Shown: piece by piece, positions 1 through 8,664 of the stretch
Layout: each line of letters opens with the position of its first letter
Position numbering within the stretch: the first letter of the stretch is position 1
DNA from: Paenibacillus odorifer
GTDB taxonomy: Bacteria > Bacillota > Bacilli > Paenibacillales > Paenibacillaceae
Direction of reading: 5' to 3'
Assembly: GCF_000758725.1 (NCBI RefSeq)
Contig: NZ_CP009428.1
Location: 1,302,001-1,366,000 of the forward strand
DNA: 64,000 nt
Program-made: the position numbers and the translations under genes
Notes under the pieces: generated by a model
What the model saw: the letters and a program-made list of their open reading frames with translations, nothing else
Told to the model about the DNA's origin: nothing
The model's database searches: none

Positions 1-4
1 AGCT

Positions 5-844
5 TTGCAAAGTACAGCATCAGACACTGTAAAGTCTATTTCAACTCATATGTATCCTACGGCTTTGGCGGTGCAGAAATGGGGAATATTCAGCGAAGTA
101 AGTGATGATTCAGGAGGGGATGACAGTGATCATTCTGCTGGCCTGAATTGGACTATTCCTCGCTTGTCACTTACTGATTGGGGCGATAGTTATGCTGAGT
201 CTTTACCCAAGCCGTTAAATGAGTGGGTTATGTCGGCTTTAGAAAGTGGTGAGGGACCGTTGCAGAAGCTTCAGGCAGAGACTAGTGAAAGTGTACTTGA
301 TCTTGCGATCAAACCTTTATTGAAACCATACCTGACATCAGATTTACTGGATTATGAGCGAATTCATGTATCTAATGTTATGGTGCCGGAGCTAAAAGAG
401 GGTACTCGTCCCTACCTTGGGCTAGTGGTTAGTTATAAGCTGCCGATGAAGGTCCCCTTTCTAAACCAAAGTATTGTTTTAGAAGCAAGTGCTGTTGAAC
501 GTCTCTGGATCGGGGACACGGGAGAAGGCACAGCCAAGGAGGGGAACGGTACTGGCCAACCAGATGAATTCATTGAAATCTTAGAAAAGCCGAACCCGGC
601 TGTAGCGAATAAGCAAGGCAAGGTTCGTGCCAGAATACCGCCGAATGCTTCTGCCAGCTTGTCAGTCTTTTATAAGAGCGGGGGCAGTACTGCCAAATAT
701 TTAGGCTGGAAACAAGCGGATGAAGATGGATATATCGAGTGGGAATGGAAAATTGGTGTAAATACCACACCGGGCTCGTGGCCGTTTGTTATACAACTGG
801 ATGATGGTAGATCTGTTGAGGTTATGTTCACAGTAGTGAAGTGA
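5..844 (+). CDS. TadE/TadG-like pilus assembly protein, 5' truncated by the window edge
   Basis: Only the C-terminal part (about 279 residues) is visible. The frame is still open at base 2, and the TTG at base 5 has no ribosome binding site in view, so the true start lies upstream. The segment has no membrane span and would be extracytoplasmic. Around residues 141-171 a stretch reading VVSYKLPMKV...ASAVERLWIGD resembles the end of TadE/TadG-type pseudopilin proteins of Gram-positive Tad loci. The last 70 residues look like a small beta-rich domain. It lies 25 bases upstream of a prepilin peptidase and an FHA gene, which supports a pilus role. Which Tad protein it is remains uncertain. Confidence 0.55.
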   Translation: MQSTASDTVKSISTHMYPTALAVQKWGIFSEVSDDSGGDDSDHSAGLNWTIPRLSLTDWGDSYAESLPKPLNEWVMSALESGEGPLQKLQAETSESVLDLAIKPLLKPYLTSDLLDYERIHVSNVMVPELKEGTRPYLGLVVSYKLPMKVPFLNQSIVLEASAVERLWIGDTGEGTAKEGNGTGQPDEFIEILEKPNPAVANKQGKVRARIPPNASASLSVFYKSGGSTAKYLGWKQADEDGYIEWEWKIGVNTTPGSWPFVIQLDDGRSVEVMFTVVK

Positions 845-869
845 AAGGGTGGAAAAAGGAGTGTAATAA

Positions 870-1379
870 ATGGCAGAGTGGACATTTTGGGGATGTCTAC
901 CGTTTTTAGCAGCGGCACTGATTACAGATTTGAAGTCGATGAGAATACCAAACTGGATCACCTTGTCAGGCTTGCTCACCGGTCTGCTTGCACAAGGGGT
1001 GATCAATAGCTGGCATGGACTGCTGTGGGCTTTCGGGGGAGCTGCTGTAGGATTTACAGTCCTTCTGATCATGCATTTAATAGGGGCGGTTGGCGCGGGG
1101 GATGTTAAGCTTTTTGCTGGAATCGGCGCGTGGACAGGGATGTTGTTTACGCTGCAAGTCGTCATGTACTCCGTACTATTTGGTGCTTTAATAGGCTGGT
1201 TAATTGTTTTAAAGAGACGGGAGGCGGTCAGTCGTTCGCGTAAGATCATCAGCAGAATTTCTGGATTTATTTTATGGAAGAGCCCGTTTCTATTAAAAAA
1301 TAACGATAGTGAACTGTTGAAATTCCCTTTCATGCTGGCTGTTATCCCTGGTTCCATATGCGCTTATCTATACTTTTAG
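870..1379 (+). CDS. Prepilin peptidase, A24 family (TadV/CpaA type)
   Basis: Membrane aspartyl protease expected to cleave leader peptides of Flp/TadE-type prepilins at the cytoplasmic face. The 169-residue protein is the short form lacking the N-terminal methylase domain, as in TadV/CpaA. Both catalytic aspartates are visible: D20 in ITDLKSMRIPN and D78 in GAGDVKLF (the GxGD signature). Four to five hydrophobic segments fit the family. The ATG has an AAGGAG-type site upstream. It follows the TadE-like gene by 25 bases and precedes an FHA gene by 15, so the three are probably one operon. It may also serve the second Tad-like block at 6.8-13.4 kb, which has no peptidase of its own. Confidence 0.9.
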   Translation: MAEWTFWGCLPFLAAALITDLKSMRIPNWITLSGLLTGLLAQGVINSWHGLLWAFGGAAVGFTVLLIMHLIGAVGAGDVKLFAGIGAWTGMLFTLQVVMYSVLFGALIGWLIVLKRREAVSRSRKIISRISGFILWKSPFLLKNNDSELLKFPFMLAVIPGSICAYLYF

Positions 1380-1394
1380 TTCGGGAGCTGATGT

Positions 1395-2975
1395 TTGTTG
1401 TTCGGATTAACCCGTGATTTTATACAACAGGATGGTATATATATGATCCTTGGTGAACCCGAAGGAATACCTGCGGAGAAGCTTAATTTGATTCAGGCAC
1501 GCATGCTGATGAACACCGACATTCCTCATCATTTGAGGCTGTTACTTAGAGAAATAGATATGAAGGTTACTATGGAATACGCTGTTTTACGCAAAAAAAT
1601 GCTTAGTCATCTACTCAAAGGAGAAAAGCTAAGTATGAGCTCATTTTTCGGGTTATTGCTGCAAATTGCCCAAGGCATGGAAGATGGCAGGTTATATATG
1701 CTGCGGGCGGAACAGTATGCTTTGCATGCAGATTACATTTTTATTGAAGGGTCGTTACAGAGCGGTAAAGTATACCTGACCTACATACCCATTCAGGAGA
1801 ATAAGTCTGGTTCAAAGCTTGGAGAGTCACTCAAGTCACTAATCATGGTGTTAATGGCATCTATCACAGAGCTAACTGGCAGTGGTGTGCAAAGACTATT
1901 GCAATATTGCAGTGAAGAGGGATTTACTCCAGCTGGCTTAAAGATTCTTTTATCAGAGTTGCTGACAGAAAGAGAGCCCGTTACACCTGAAAGACAGCTT
2001 CATGAAGGCGTAAAAGAATATCTAGTGAAAGAGGCAGCAGCTCCACCATTAAGAAAAATATATGAGCATCGCGAAGATAAGGAATTGGAGCTGCAGCCGA
2101 CTGCTACTCCTTGGATCAGCAGCTATCCTAATCTTAAGATAAAAGAGGAGGAGAGCCTGTCTCTAAGCTTGGAGGATGAGCAGGTAACGAATCCACAAGC
2201 CTCAAGCTCAAGAACCTATATAGTGCTAGGGTTTCTATTAGGCGATGCACTACTGTGGAAGTTTCTATATTTGGATAGTCCCAAGCCGTTATGGCTTGCC
2301 GTCTGTGGAGTTGTGACGATTGTATTGGCTGTTTTAAGCTGGATGGTTTGGAGCGGAAGGCTAAAGGTTGGTAAAGAAGATGTTGATGGCCTGGGTGAGG
2401 ATTCTGAAGATACTAACTGTAATCCGAGTCGAAAAGAATTGGAGTGGAATTTTGGCAGGAACCCTGTGACTTCTACGCGTTCTCCAGCAACAATTCCAAA
2501 GATAACTCCGCAATCCTCGGATTCAGCAGCTAGCGTTCCGGCAACCCGTTATGAATCACTAGCAGAGGAACAAAGTTCTGTTAAAGCACCAGAAGCAATA
2601 GCTCCAACAACCTTATTATCACAGGAGAAACCGCCTGAGCAAGGACGACAAATCGAAAAGCTGGATCGGAGTATTCCTTATCTCCAAAGAAGCGGTGAGG
2701 AGGGCGAAGAGGCAGAGATGATCGAGTTAAATCGAACTAGCTTCATTATCGGCCGATCGGCAGAGGTGGCTCAATATGTGGAAAGATCAGAAGGCGCCTC
2801 TAGAGTACACGCTGAGATATCTAGAAGCACCAGCGGATATATTCTGAAGGATCTTGACTCCAGAAATGGAACGCTTTTTCAAGGTGAAGCCATGGTCCCG
2901 TATAAAGAGTATCCACTAACAGAGGGGACCACATTTAAAATTGTAAAAGGAAGCTACACATTCCATACAGTATGA
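1395..2975 (+). CDS. FHA-domain membrane protein (DUF6382-like N-terminus)
   Basis: A 526-residue protein with three parts. The soluble N-terminal region (about 1-200) resembles the DUF6382-type domain found with FHA in Paenibacillus. Two membrane spans follow at about 274-319, then a low-complexity linker. A C-terminal forkhead-associated domain (about 447-524) shows the core motifs IIGRS, SRVHAEIS and DLDSRNGT, so the phosphothreonine-binding residues look intact. TTG is the likely start because GGGAG precedes it; the nearby ATG at 1391 opens only a few codons. FHA proteins are frequent in Tad operons, where they probably link pilus assembly to Ser/Thr phosphorylation. That role is inference. 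The next gene is convergent, with no clear terminator between. Confidence 0.8.
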   Translation: MLFGLTRDFIQQDGIYMILGEPEGIPAEKLNLIQARMLMNTDIPHHLRLLLREIDMKVTMEYAVLRKKMLSHLLKGEKLSMSSFFGLLLQIAQGMEDGRLYMLRAEQYALHADYIFIEGSLQSGKVYLTYIPIQENKSGSKLGESLKSLIMVLMASITELTGSGVQRLLQYCSEEGFTPAGLKILLSELLTEREPVTPERQLHEGVKEYLVKEAAAPPLRKIYEHREDKELELQPTATPWISSYPNLKIKEEESLSLSLEDEQVTNPQASSSRTYIVLGFLLGDALLWKFLYLDSPKPLWLAVCGVVTIVLAVLSWMVWSGRLKVGKEDVDGLGEDSEDTNCNPSRKELEWNFGRNPVTSTRSPATIPKITPQSSDSAASVPATRYESLAEEQSSVKAPEAIAPTTLLSQEKPPEQGRQIEKLDRSIPYLQRSGEEGEEAEMIELNRTSFIIGRSAEVAQYVERSEGASRVHAEISRSTSGYILKDLDSRNGTLFQGEAMVPYKEYPLTEGTTFKIVKGSYTFHTV

Positions 2976-3002
2976 AGGTGAGTTCTAACGATGAATGTGG
3001 CT

Positions 3003-3914
3003 CTATAATTTTTGTTTTTTCAAATCATCTAAAGCGACTTGAAGTGTAGGGAAGGTAAAGTCAAAGCCATGATTTAATGCCGCTGCGGGCAGGACGCGCT
3101 GACCTTTGAGTAAGATTTCGGATAATTCTCCGGCTGCTGTTTTTAACAGGAAGGCTGGCAAAGGGAACCAGTGCGGCCGTTTGTAGACTTTGCCAATCGT
3201 TCTGCCGAACTCTTCGTTCGTTACCGGATGTGGAGCAGTCGCATTAACAGGTCCGTTAATCGTTGGATTTTGCGTACAGAAATCAATTAGACGGACGATA
3301 TCCGTCAGATGGATCCAAGAGAGCCACTGCTTTCCAGAGCCAATGTTTCCGCCAAAACCTAATAAATAAGGCAGCTTCATTTTGGGGAATGCTCCGCTCT
3401 CATTGCCGAGCACAACTCCGGTACGCAGCTTGACCACGCGGATATCATGGTAGGTTTCATCTGAAGCTTCTTCCCATGTCTTAACTACTTCTGAAGGGAA
3501 ATCCATGACCTGGGCTGGTGAGGACTCATTAAAAGTATCCTCTAAAGAGGTACCGTAAATCGCCACGGCGGAAGCCTGAATGATTACGGAAGGCTTTTGC
3601 TTCATTTGATCTACTAACTTAGCTGCTGCGGAAACGGTTGCAAGTCGGGATTGCATAATCGCTTTTTTGCGACTTGGACTCCAGCGCTGGCTAAGGGAAG
3701 CTCCGGCGAGATTAATTAGGGCAGTTGCTTTTTCCACTGGAGCGGGATTAGAACTTAGACTGTCCCAGGTGTGGTAACTCAGCTTAGGATGAATTGTTGT
3801 TGCGTCTTTTGGTAAATTCCGACCTACAATAGCAACTTCATTACCTGCTTGCAGCCAGTATTTTGCTAGTTCGCTACCTATAAAACCGGTGCCGCCACAT
3901 ATCACATATTTCAA
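3003..3914 (-). CDS. TIGR01777 family NAD(P)-dependent epimerase/dehydratase-like protein
   Basis: A 303-residue extended short-chain dehydrogenase-like protein. The N-terminal dinucleotide motif is GGTGFIGSE (residues 7-15). The stretch ALINLAGASL is typical of the SDR39U1/YfcH group, and the C-terminal 60 residues match the DUF1731-like tail (LPAFLLKTAAGE...). The substrate of this family is not established. A GGAGG lies 14 bases from the ATG, a rather long spacing, and sits in the near-palindrome GGAGGCCCTCC. Divergent from nothing obvious; the DUF2621 gene lies just upstream on the same strand. Confidence 0.85.
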   Translation of the reverse strand: MKYVICGGTGFIGSELAKYWLQAGNEVAIVGRNLPKDATTIHPKLSYHTWDSLSSNPAPVEKATALINLAGASLSQRWSPSRKKAIMQSRLATVSAAAKLVDQMKQKPSVIIQASAVAIYGTSLEDTFNESSPAQVMDFPSEVVKTWEEASDETYHDIRVVKLRTGVVLGNESGAFPKMKLPYLLGFGGNIGSGKQWLSWIHLTDIVRLIDFCTQNPTINGPVNATAPHPVTNEEFGRTIGKVYKRPHWFPLPAFLLKTAAGELSEILLKGQRVLPAAALNHGFDFTFPTLQVALDDLKKQKL

Positions 3915-3953
3915 AGGAGGGCCTCCGTTCTAAATCGTACAATTCATTAAAAA

Positions 3954-4415
3954 TTACTTAAACAAATGCTGGTAAGCAGAGTAATCGATTTTATTCTTTT
4001 CGAGAAAATTGACAAGAAAACGGTTATCGCGCCGCGGTGTGGCAACTATGTAACCTTTAATACAGTGATCGCGAGTAACTTCTTTTGCATTGCTCTCGAC
4101 TGCGATTTTTCCGATCTCGGCAGCAATAGAATGCTTCGCAATATCACGAAATGGCCCAGGTACAGGTTGAACAAGCTGGTCCAAAAAGGCCTTTGTTTCG
4201 TCACTCCAGAGCGGGCGGCTACGTTCTACCCAGTAATTTTGCCAGTCTAGCTTTGACTTTCCATCAGCTTTGGGCAGGACCTTTAGGAATTTGCGGAACA
4301 TAAAAAAACCGCCGATACACATGGAACCAAGCAGCATAAATGTCCAGAAAGCGATAGAGTTCATAAACCAATTGCTCGGTGTGGATAATAAACCAAGTCC
4401 TGATTGGATAAACAT
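3954..4415 (-). CDS. DUF2621 family membrane-anchored protein (YneK-like)
   Basis: A protein of about 153 residues with one N-terminal membrane span containing the segment GSMCIGGFFMFRKFLK, then a basic cytoplasmic domain. The pattern recalls Bacillus YneK (DUF2621), a conserved protein of unknown function in spore formers. I chose the ATG at 4413-4415 because AAAGGTGG sits seven bases before it; the upstream TTG at 4434-4436 has no site of its own. The C-terminal half carries conserved-looking charged stretches (TRDHCIKGYI, TPRRDNRFLV). No enzymatic motif is visible, so no function is proposed. Confidence 0.75.
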   Translation of the reverse strand: MFIQSGLGLLSTPSNWFMNSIAFWTFMLLGSMCIGGFFMFRKFLKVLPKADGKSKLDWQNYWVERSRPLWSDETKAFLDQLVQPVPGPFRDIAKHSIAAEIGKIAVESNAKEVTRDHCIKGYIVATPRRDNRFLVNFLEKNKIDYSAYQHLFK

Positions 4416-4587
4416 GCATACACCACCTTTTGGCAATGAGGATTCTCACACGAATTATTCTCATATTAAAGTATAGCTTATTTCCAAAGTTTTGCGAAGC
4501 AGAACCCGGCATATTGGCCTCGTCTAGATTTATTTTTCCGATCACGGTAGAATAGGGGTTAATTCGTGAAGGAAAGAGGGAAGAAGT

Positions 4588-5697
4588 ATGCTGAAAATAG
4601 GTTCACACGTGTCTTGCTCGGACAAGGGTCTTTTGACCGCAGCAAATGAAGCAAATGAGTATGGTTCCAGCTCGTTTATGATATATACAGGAGCGCCGCA
4701 GAATACGCGCCGCAAGCCGATTGATGCCATGTATCCCAACGAAGGGAAGCAAGTTATGAAAGAAAATGGTGTAGAGGAGATTGTTGTCCATGCACCTTAC
4801 ATTATTAATCTCGCTTCCTATAAAGAGAATACGTATCAACTGGCTGTTGATTTCCTGCAAGAGGAAATTCGCCGTACCCATGCACTTGAGGTCAAGCATA
4901 TTGTATTACATCCAGGTGCGTTCACTGATAAAGATGCTGAATATGGTATTCAGCGGATTGCAGATGGCTTGAATGAGGTGCTTGGAGGCACGAACGAAAC
5001 GGAAGTGCATATCGCTCTAGAAACTATGGCTGGCAAAGGAACAGAGATCGGCCGCAGTTTTGAAGAAATCGCTTCTATTATTGCTAAGGTCGAACATAAC
5101 GAACGTCTGTCGGTCTGTCTTGATACTTGCCACATTCATGATGCTGGCTATGATATCGTTAATGATTTGGACGGTGTTCTCAACAAATTTGATGAGACTA
5201 TCGGATTGAACCGTCTTGGTGTAATCCACATTAATGACAGTAAAAATCCATGTGGCGCTCGCAAAGACCGTCACACTCCAATTGGCTCGGGTTGGATTGG
5301 CTTTGATACGATTAACAAAATCGTACACCATGAAAAGCTGGAAGGTCTGCCTTTCATTCTGGAGACCCCATGGATTGGTAAGGATGCTAAGACACAACGT
5401 CCGATGTATGAGGTGGAGATCGCTTTGCTGCGTGGTAATGTAGCTGAACGGTTTGGAGCGGAATTCGTGCAGGATGTTGAAACATTACGTGAATTTTTTG
5501 CCAAGCAGGAGATCGATTCCCGTCAATATGTACTTAATGTCTGGGAGCTGCTGAAGAACGATGCCAAAGCTAAAAAAGCTGATCCACGTGAACCACTGGA
5601 GCGTCTATACGATGAAGTTGTCGCTGCCCAGCTGTTCCCGCAGCTAAGCGAGGAAGCTATTAATCATCGCTTAATTGCTTGGTTAGCAGGCAAATAA
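4588..5697 (+). CDS. nfo: Deoxyribonuclease IV / AP endonuclease, long form
   Basis: Zinc-dependent apurinic/apyrimidinic endonuclease of base-excision repair. The TIM-barrel core shows the family motifs in order: [49 protein letters not shown] and [15 protein letters not shown], followed by ILETP, so the metal ligands are present. The core ends near residue 285. The remaining 80 or so residues form an extension that the roughly 280-300-residue bacterial enzymes lack; it is charged and probably helical. Start: ATG with AGAGGG seven bases upstream. The neighbours are unrelated housekeeping genes. Confidence 0.93.
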   Translation: MLKIGSHVSCSDKGLLTAANEANEYGSSSFMIYTGAPQNTRRKPIDAMYPNEGKQVMKENGVEEIVVHAPYIINLASYKENTYQLAVDFLQEEIRRTHALEVKHIVLHPGAFTDKDAEYGIQRIADGLNEVLGGTNETEVHIALETMAGKGTEIGRSFEEIASIIAKVEHNERLSVCLDTCHIHDAGYDIVNDLDGVLNKFDETIGLNRLGVIHINDSKNPCGARKDRHTPIGSGWIGFDTINKIVHHEKLEGLPFILETPWIGKDAKTQRPMYEVEIALLRGNVAERFGAEFVQDVETLREFFAKQEIDSRQYVLNVWELLKNDAKAKKADPREPLERLYDEVVAAQLFPQLSEEAINHRLIAWLAGK

Positions 5698-5762
5698 GTG
5701 CTCGTGAACGCTTAAGCTATACTTCAGATTGCGTATGTAGATGAGAGGATGGGAAGAGGGTC

Positions 5763-6662
5763 ATGGAATTACACGTAAAAAGAAACAATTCGTCAGGTGT
5801 CGAGCATTATTCCAACCGGGCACGTATGCTCATTTCCTGTCCTGACGGACCGGGAATTGTGGCGGCTGTATCACACTTTCTGTATCAGCATGGCGCAAAT
5901 ATTGTGCAGTCGGATCAGTATACGATGGATCCAGATGGTGGAATGTTCTTTATGAGAGTCGAGTTTGACCTACCTGAATTAGGCGATCGTCTGGAAGAGA
6001 TTCGCTCTCAATTTGGCGGAGTGGCGGAGCGTTTTAAGATGGACTGGAAGATCTTTAATGTTCGTCATAAGAAGAAACTTGCCATATTCGTCTCTAAAGA
6101 AGACCATTGTCTTGTTGAACTGCTCTGGCAGTGGCAAGCGGGCGATCTCGATGCCGATATTGCCCTCGTCGTTAGTAACCATTTGGATATGAAATCTTAT
6201 GTCGAGTCGTTTGGCATTCCATTTCATCATATTCCAGTCACAGCGGATACTAAGGCTGAAGCAGAAAAACGCCAGTTAGAGGTCATCGGAGACGATATCG
6301 ATGTTATTATATTGGCACGGTATATGCAGATTATTTCGCCGTCCTTTATTGAGCATTATCGCCATCAGATTATTAATATTCATCACTCTTTCCTGCCTGC
6401 CTTTATTGGCGGCAATCCATACGCCCAAGCATATCAACGTGGGGTGAAAATTATCGGGGCAACTGCTCACTATGTTACTGAAGAACTAGACGGTGGACCG
6501 ATTATTGAACAGGATGTACAGCGGGTAAGCCACAGTGATGATGTTATTGAGCTGAAACGGATTGGACGTACCATTGAACGTGTTGTTCTGGCTCGTGCGG
6601 TGAAATGGCATATCGAGGACCGAATTCTCGTCCATCAGAATAAAACTGTAGTATTTAAATAA
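5763..6662 (+). CDS. purU: Formyltetrahydrofolate deformylase
   Basis: Hydrolyses 10-formyl-tetrahydrofolate to formate and tetrahydrofolate, balancing one-carbon pools for purine synthesis. The 299-residue length is normal. An N-terminal ACT-like domain (about 20-95, beginning ARMLISCPDGPGIVAAV) is followed by the formyltransferase fold. The catalytic region NIHHSFLPAFIGGNPYAQA and the downstream GATAHYVTEELDGGPIIEQ contain the expected Asn, His and Asp. An AGAGGG lies very close to the ATG, so a slightly later start is possible, but there is no better candidate. Two hairpins follow the gene. Confidence 0.95.
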   Translation: MELHVKRNNSSGVEHYSNRARMLISCPDGPGIVAAVSHFLYQHGANIVQSDQYTMDPDGGMFFMRVEFDLPELGDRLEEIRSQFGGVAERFKMDWKIFNVRHKKKLAIFVSKEDHCLVELLWQWQAGDLDADIALVVSNHLDMKSYVESFGIPFHHIPVTADTKAEAEKRQLEVIGDDIDVIILARYMQIISPSFIEHYRHQIINIHHSFLPAFIGGNPYAQAYQRGVKIIGATAHYVTEELDGGPIIEQDVQRVSHSDDVIELKRIGRTIERVVLARAVKWHIEDRILVHQNKTVVFK

Positions 6663-6671
6663 AGGTATTCT

Positions 6672-6718
6672 CCGGTGAAAGCAACGATTATGCCCGAGGG
6701 CTTTCACCGGAACCCTTT
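6672..6718 (+). terminator. Hairpin after purU, probable terminator
   Basis: CCGGTGAAAGC (6672-6682) pairs perfectly with GCTTTCACCGG (6700-6710). The tail AACCCTTTAATTTAAT is only moderately T-rich, so termination may be partial. Confidence 0.6.
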
Positions 6719-6750
6719 AATTTAATAGTTCTCTAAATCTCTATGAGGTA

Positions 6751-6800
6751 AAAAAGCATTTTACCAGCAGCTTGGCTATTTATGCCAAGGTGCTTTTTGT
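6751..6800 (+). terminator. Second hairpin ahead of the Tad-like operon
   Basis: AAAAAGCA (6751-6758) pairs with TGCTTTTT (6791-6798), with an inner CTTGGC/GCCAAG stem. The right arm ends in a T-run, as in an intrinsic terminator. It lies just upstream of the SAF gene's ribosome binding site, so it ends purU transcription or attenuates the operon leader. It also argues against translating this stretch as an N-terminal extension of the SAF protein. Confidence 0.55.
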
Positions 6801-6837
6801 CGTTCTCAAAAATCATGTAGTTAAGGAGGTGGAAGGT

Positions 6838-7587
6838 TTGTCGTTACAGCGGGGACGTTTGTTAAAACGTAATTATTTCTTCGCAAGTCTCATTTTGATT
6901 ACTGGATTCGGGGGATTGCTAGGTTATGATCTCTATTTCAAGCCCTACGTGCTTTCCCAAACCGTGGTCAAAGTTAAGGTGGGAGCTGGGGAATCTCTAC
7001 CTAAAAATTATGAGCTGAAAGCAAGTGATTTGTATCTGGATTCTGTTCAGACCAAGGACATACCCTCTGGTGTAATTACGGAGATCGCACAAGTGGAGCA
7101 CAAAATTACGAATGTGAATCTGACTAACGGTAGTATTTTGACAGCATCACTGGTGGATGTTAGTGATTTAGAGCCTTTGCGGGATGAAGGCATATTTCCT
7201 ATTCCGAAGGAGGCCATCTATGCCATTAATGGTTCGTTACGAAGCCGGGATAAGGTAGACATTTATCTTGTAGAAGGTGATCGAGAGAAGCAGCGAGAGG
7301 CGCTCGTTTCAAATACAGGGGAAAAAGAAAACGAGGAGCAGGTGAAAGAACAAAGCTGGCTTAGCGATCCTACTAAAGAGATCTTCTTATCTGGAGTTAC
7401 CGTGAACTATGTGCGAACAGAAGACAATAATGATGTGCAGGATTCTGAGAAAGGTAACAACAATAACCGATTCACTTCTACTGGCAAGGTGGCGACACCA
7501 GAATTGAAGCTGAAGAAAAATGAGGGTCAAAGGCTAGGGAAATTTTTGGAGCAGGGCAAAAAGCTGTGGATCGTACGGGTAGAGTAG
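6838..7587 (+). CDS. SAF-domain pilus assembly protein, CpaB/RcpC-like
   Basis: First gene of the second Tad-like operon. The 249-residue protein has one N-terminal membrane span and then an SAF-like domain of the kind found in CpaB/RcpC, thought to bind cell wall and position the pilus channel. Characteristic elements are the tandem VKAGE-like strand (VKVKVGAGESLP), a SAF-type segment LKASDLYLDSVQTKDIP, and IPKEAIYAINGSLRSRDKVDIYLV. TTG at 6838 is the likely start because AAGGAGGTGG ends six bases before it. The reading frame is open further upstream, but that extension runs through a hairpin. A charged, low-complexity insert (about residues 155-230) is unusual. tadZ follows after 12 bases. 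Confidence 0.72.
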   Translation: MSLQRGRLLKRNYFFASLILITGFGGLLGYDLYFKPYVLSQTVVKVKVGAGESLPKNYELKASDLYLDSVQTKDIPSGVITEIAQVEHKITNVNLTNGSILTASLVDVSDLEPLRDEGIFPIPKEAIYAINGSLRSRDKVDIYLVEGDREKQREALVSNTGEKENEEQVKEQSWLSDPTKEIFLSGVTVNYVRTEDNNDVQDSEKGNNNNRFTSTGKVATPELKLKKNEGQRLGKFLEQGKKLWIVRVE

Positions 7588-7599
7588 GGGGAGATTGCC

Positions 7600-8664
7600 T
7601 TGAAAATATTTAGTCTGGGCATAGATCAGTTAACGATTAATGATATCAAAAACGCGGGATTTAATGTAGTTACACAAAACGTGTATCCCGATCCGGCGCA
7701 TACCGAAGGTCATATGTTAATGGTTACTAGTGACCAGGTACCTGTTCAAGCGCTTAGCGAGCTGCGATACAAATATCCAAGCTCTATGATCCTGTATTTA
7801 TATCTGCAAAAGGGAATTCGGGGCTATCAAGCTGTGCATATGTTATGTGAAAGCTTAGGTCTATATTTTATTCCTCCTCGTTCTACCTCGTCAGCAGTGA
7901 TAGAGAAGATTCGTTTTATCCTGGAAGAGGATGGGGAGGAACGGAGCAATTTGGTTGGTTTTTTTGGCTCAGGTCCAGGCATTGGTTGCACAAGTGTGGC
8001 GAAGCTGTTTGCAAGACGAATTGCTGCGGCAGGTCTACGTGTTCTTGTACTTGGTTTGGATCTATATGATCCCGGGTATGAGCGCAAAGCTACGATCAGT
8101 CTAGACAAACTGCGCCCCAAGCTTACAGGGAAGATGATTCATGATGAAGATTTCCAGCAATTGATTAGACAGGATGGCTATTTGTATCTACCGGGAAATT
8201 ACGACTACTTAAGTGTTCAGGATTATCTGGAGGAGGAGATCGAATATTTCTTGGCTAGAGCTGGAGCAAATGCAGATGTGGTTATTGCTGATTTCGGTTC
8301 AATTCCCGAGAGTGCTGCGTGGTATGTCGGTATGCAAAAGTCGTCGTTACGCATGATTGTCACTCATCCTAAACATGAATACAGATTAGAACCTCTTTTC
8401 GAGCTTACGGGGCATATAGATCTGCGTCCGCATGATTTCCAGCTGATCATTAACCGCAGTAATGTGGAGGAAATATCTTCGTCCAAAAATATGGCCCTTA
8501 GATTTGGCACTGAAATCTTGCTGGAGTTACCGTATTACCAGCCCTTGCAGGAAAGCTTGCCTCTAGGCAAAAAAGAGCTGCAGCATGTGGATGATAAGGT
8601 ACATTCTCTATTGGTGTCGATGGGATTAGCGCCAGAGGCCAAAAAGAAAGGGATATTTCTATGA
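7600..8664 (+). CDS. TadZ/CpaE-like atypical MinD-family ATPase
   Basis: A 354-residue protein with a receiver-like N-terminal half (about 1-110) and a MinD/ParA-like C-terminal half, the layout of TadZ/CpaE, which marks the pole for pilus assembly. The deviant Walker A region reads GFFGSGPGIGCTSVAK (about 121-136). The conserved lysine before Thr/Ser is replaced by cysteine, so ATP hydrolysis is doubtful. DLYDPGYERK and DVVIADFGSIPES correspond to the A' and B regions. Start TTG with GGGGGAG six bases upstream. The stop overlaps the ATG of tadA (ATGA), which indicates translational coupling. Family call is fairly secure; activity is inferred. Confidence 0.75.
   Translation: MKIFSLGIDQLTINDIKNAGFNVVTQNVYPDPAHTEGHMLMVTSDQVPVQALSELRYKYPSSMILYLYLQKGIRGYQAVHMLCESLGLYFIPPRSTSSAVIEKIRFILEEDGEERSNLVGFFGSGPGIGCTSVAKLFARRIAAAGLRVLVLGLDLYDPGYERKATISLDKLRPKLTGKMIHDEDFQQLIRQDGYLYLPGNYDYLSVQDYLEEEIEYFLARAGANADVVIADFGSIPESAAWYVGMQKSSLRMIVTHPKHEYRLEPLFELTGHIDLRPHDFQLIINRSNVEEISSSKNMALRFGTEILLELPYYQPLQESLPLGKKELQHVDDKVHSLLVSMGLAPEAKKKGIFL

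Noticed and set aside
6772..6837. N-terminal extension of the SAF protein
   Set aside because: It would translate through a hairpin, and the TTG at 6838 has a strong AAGGAGGTGG site.
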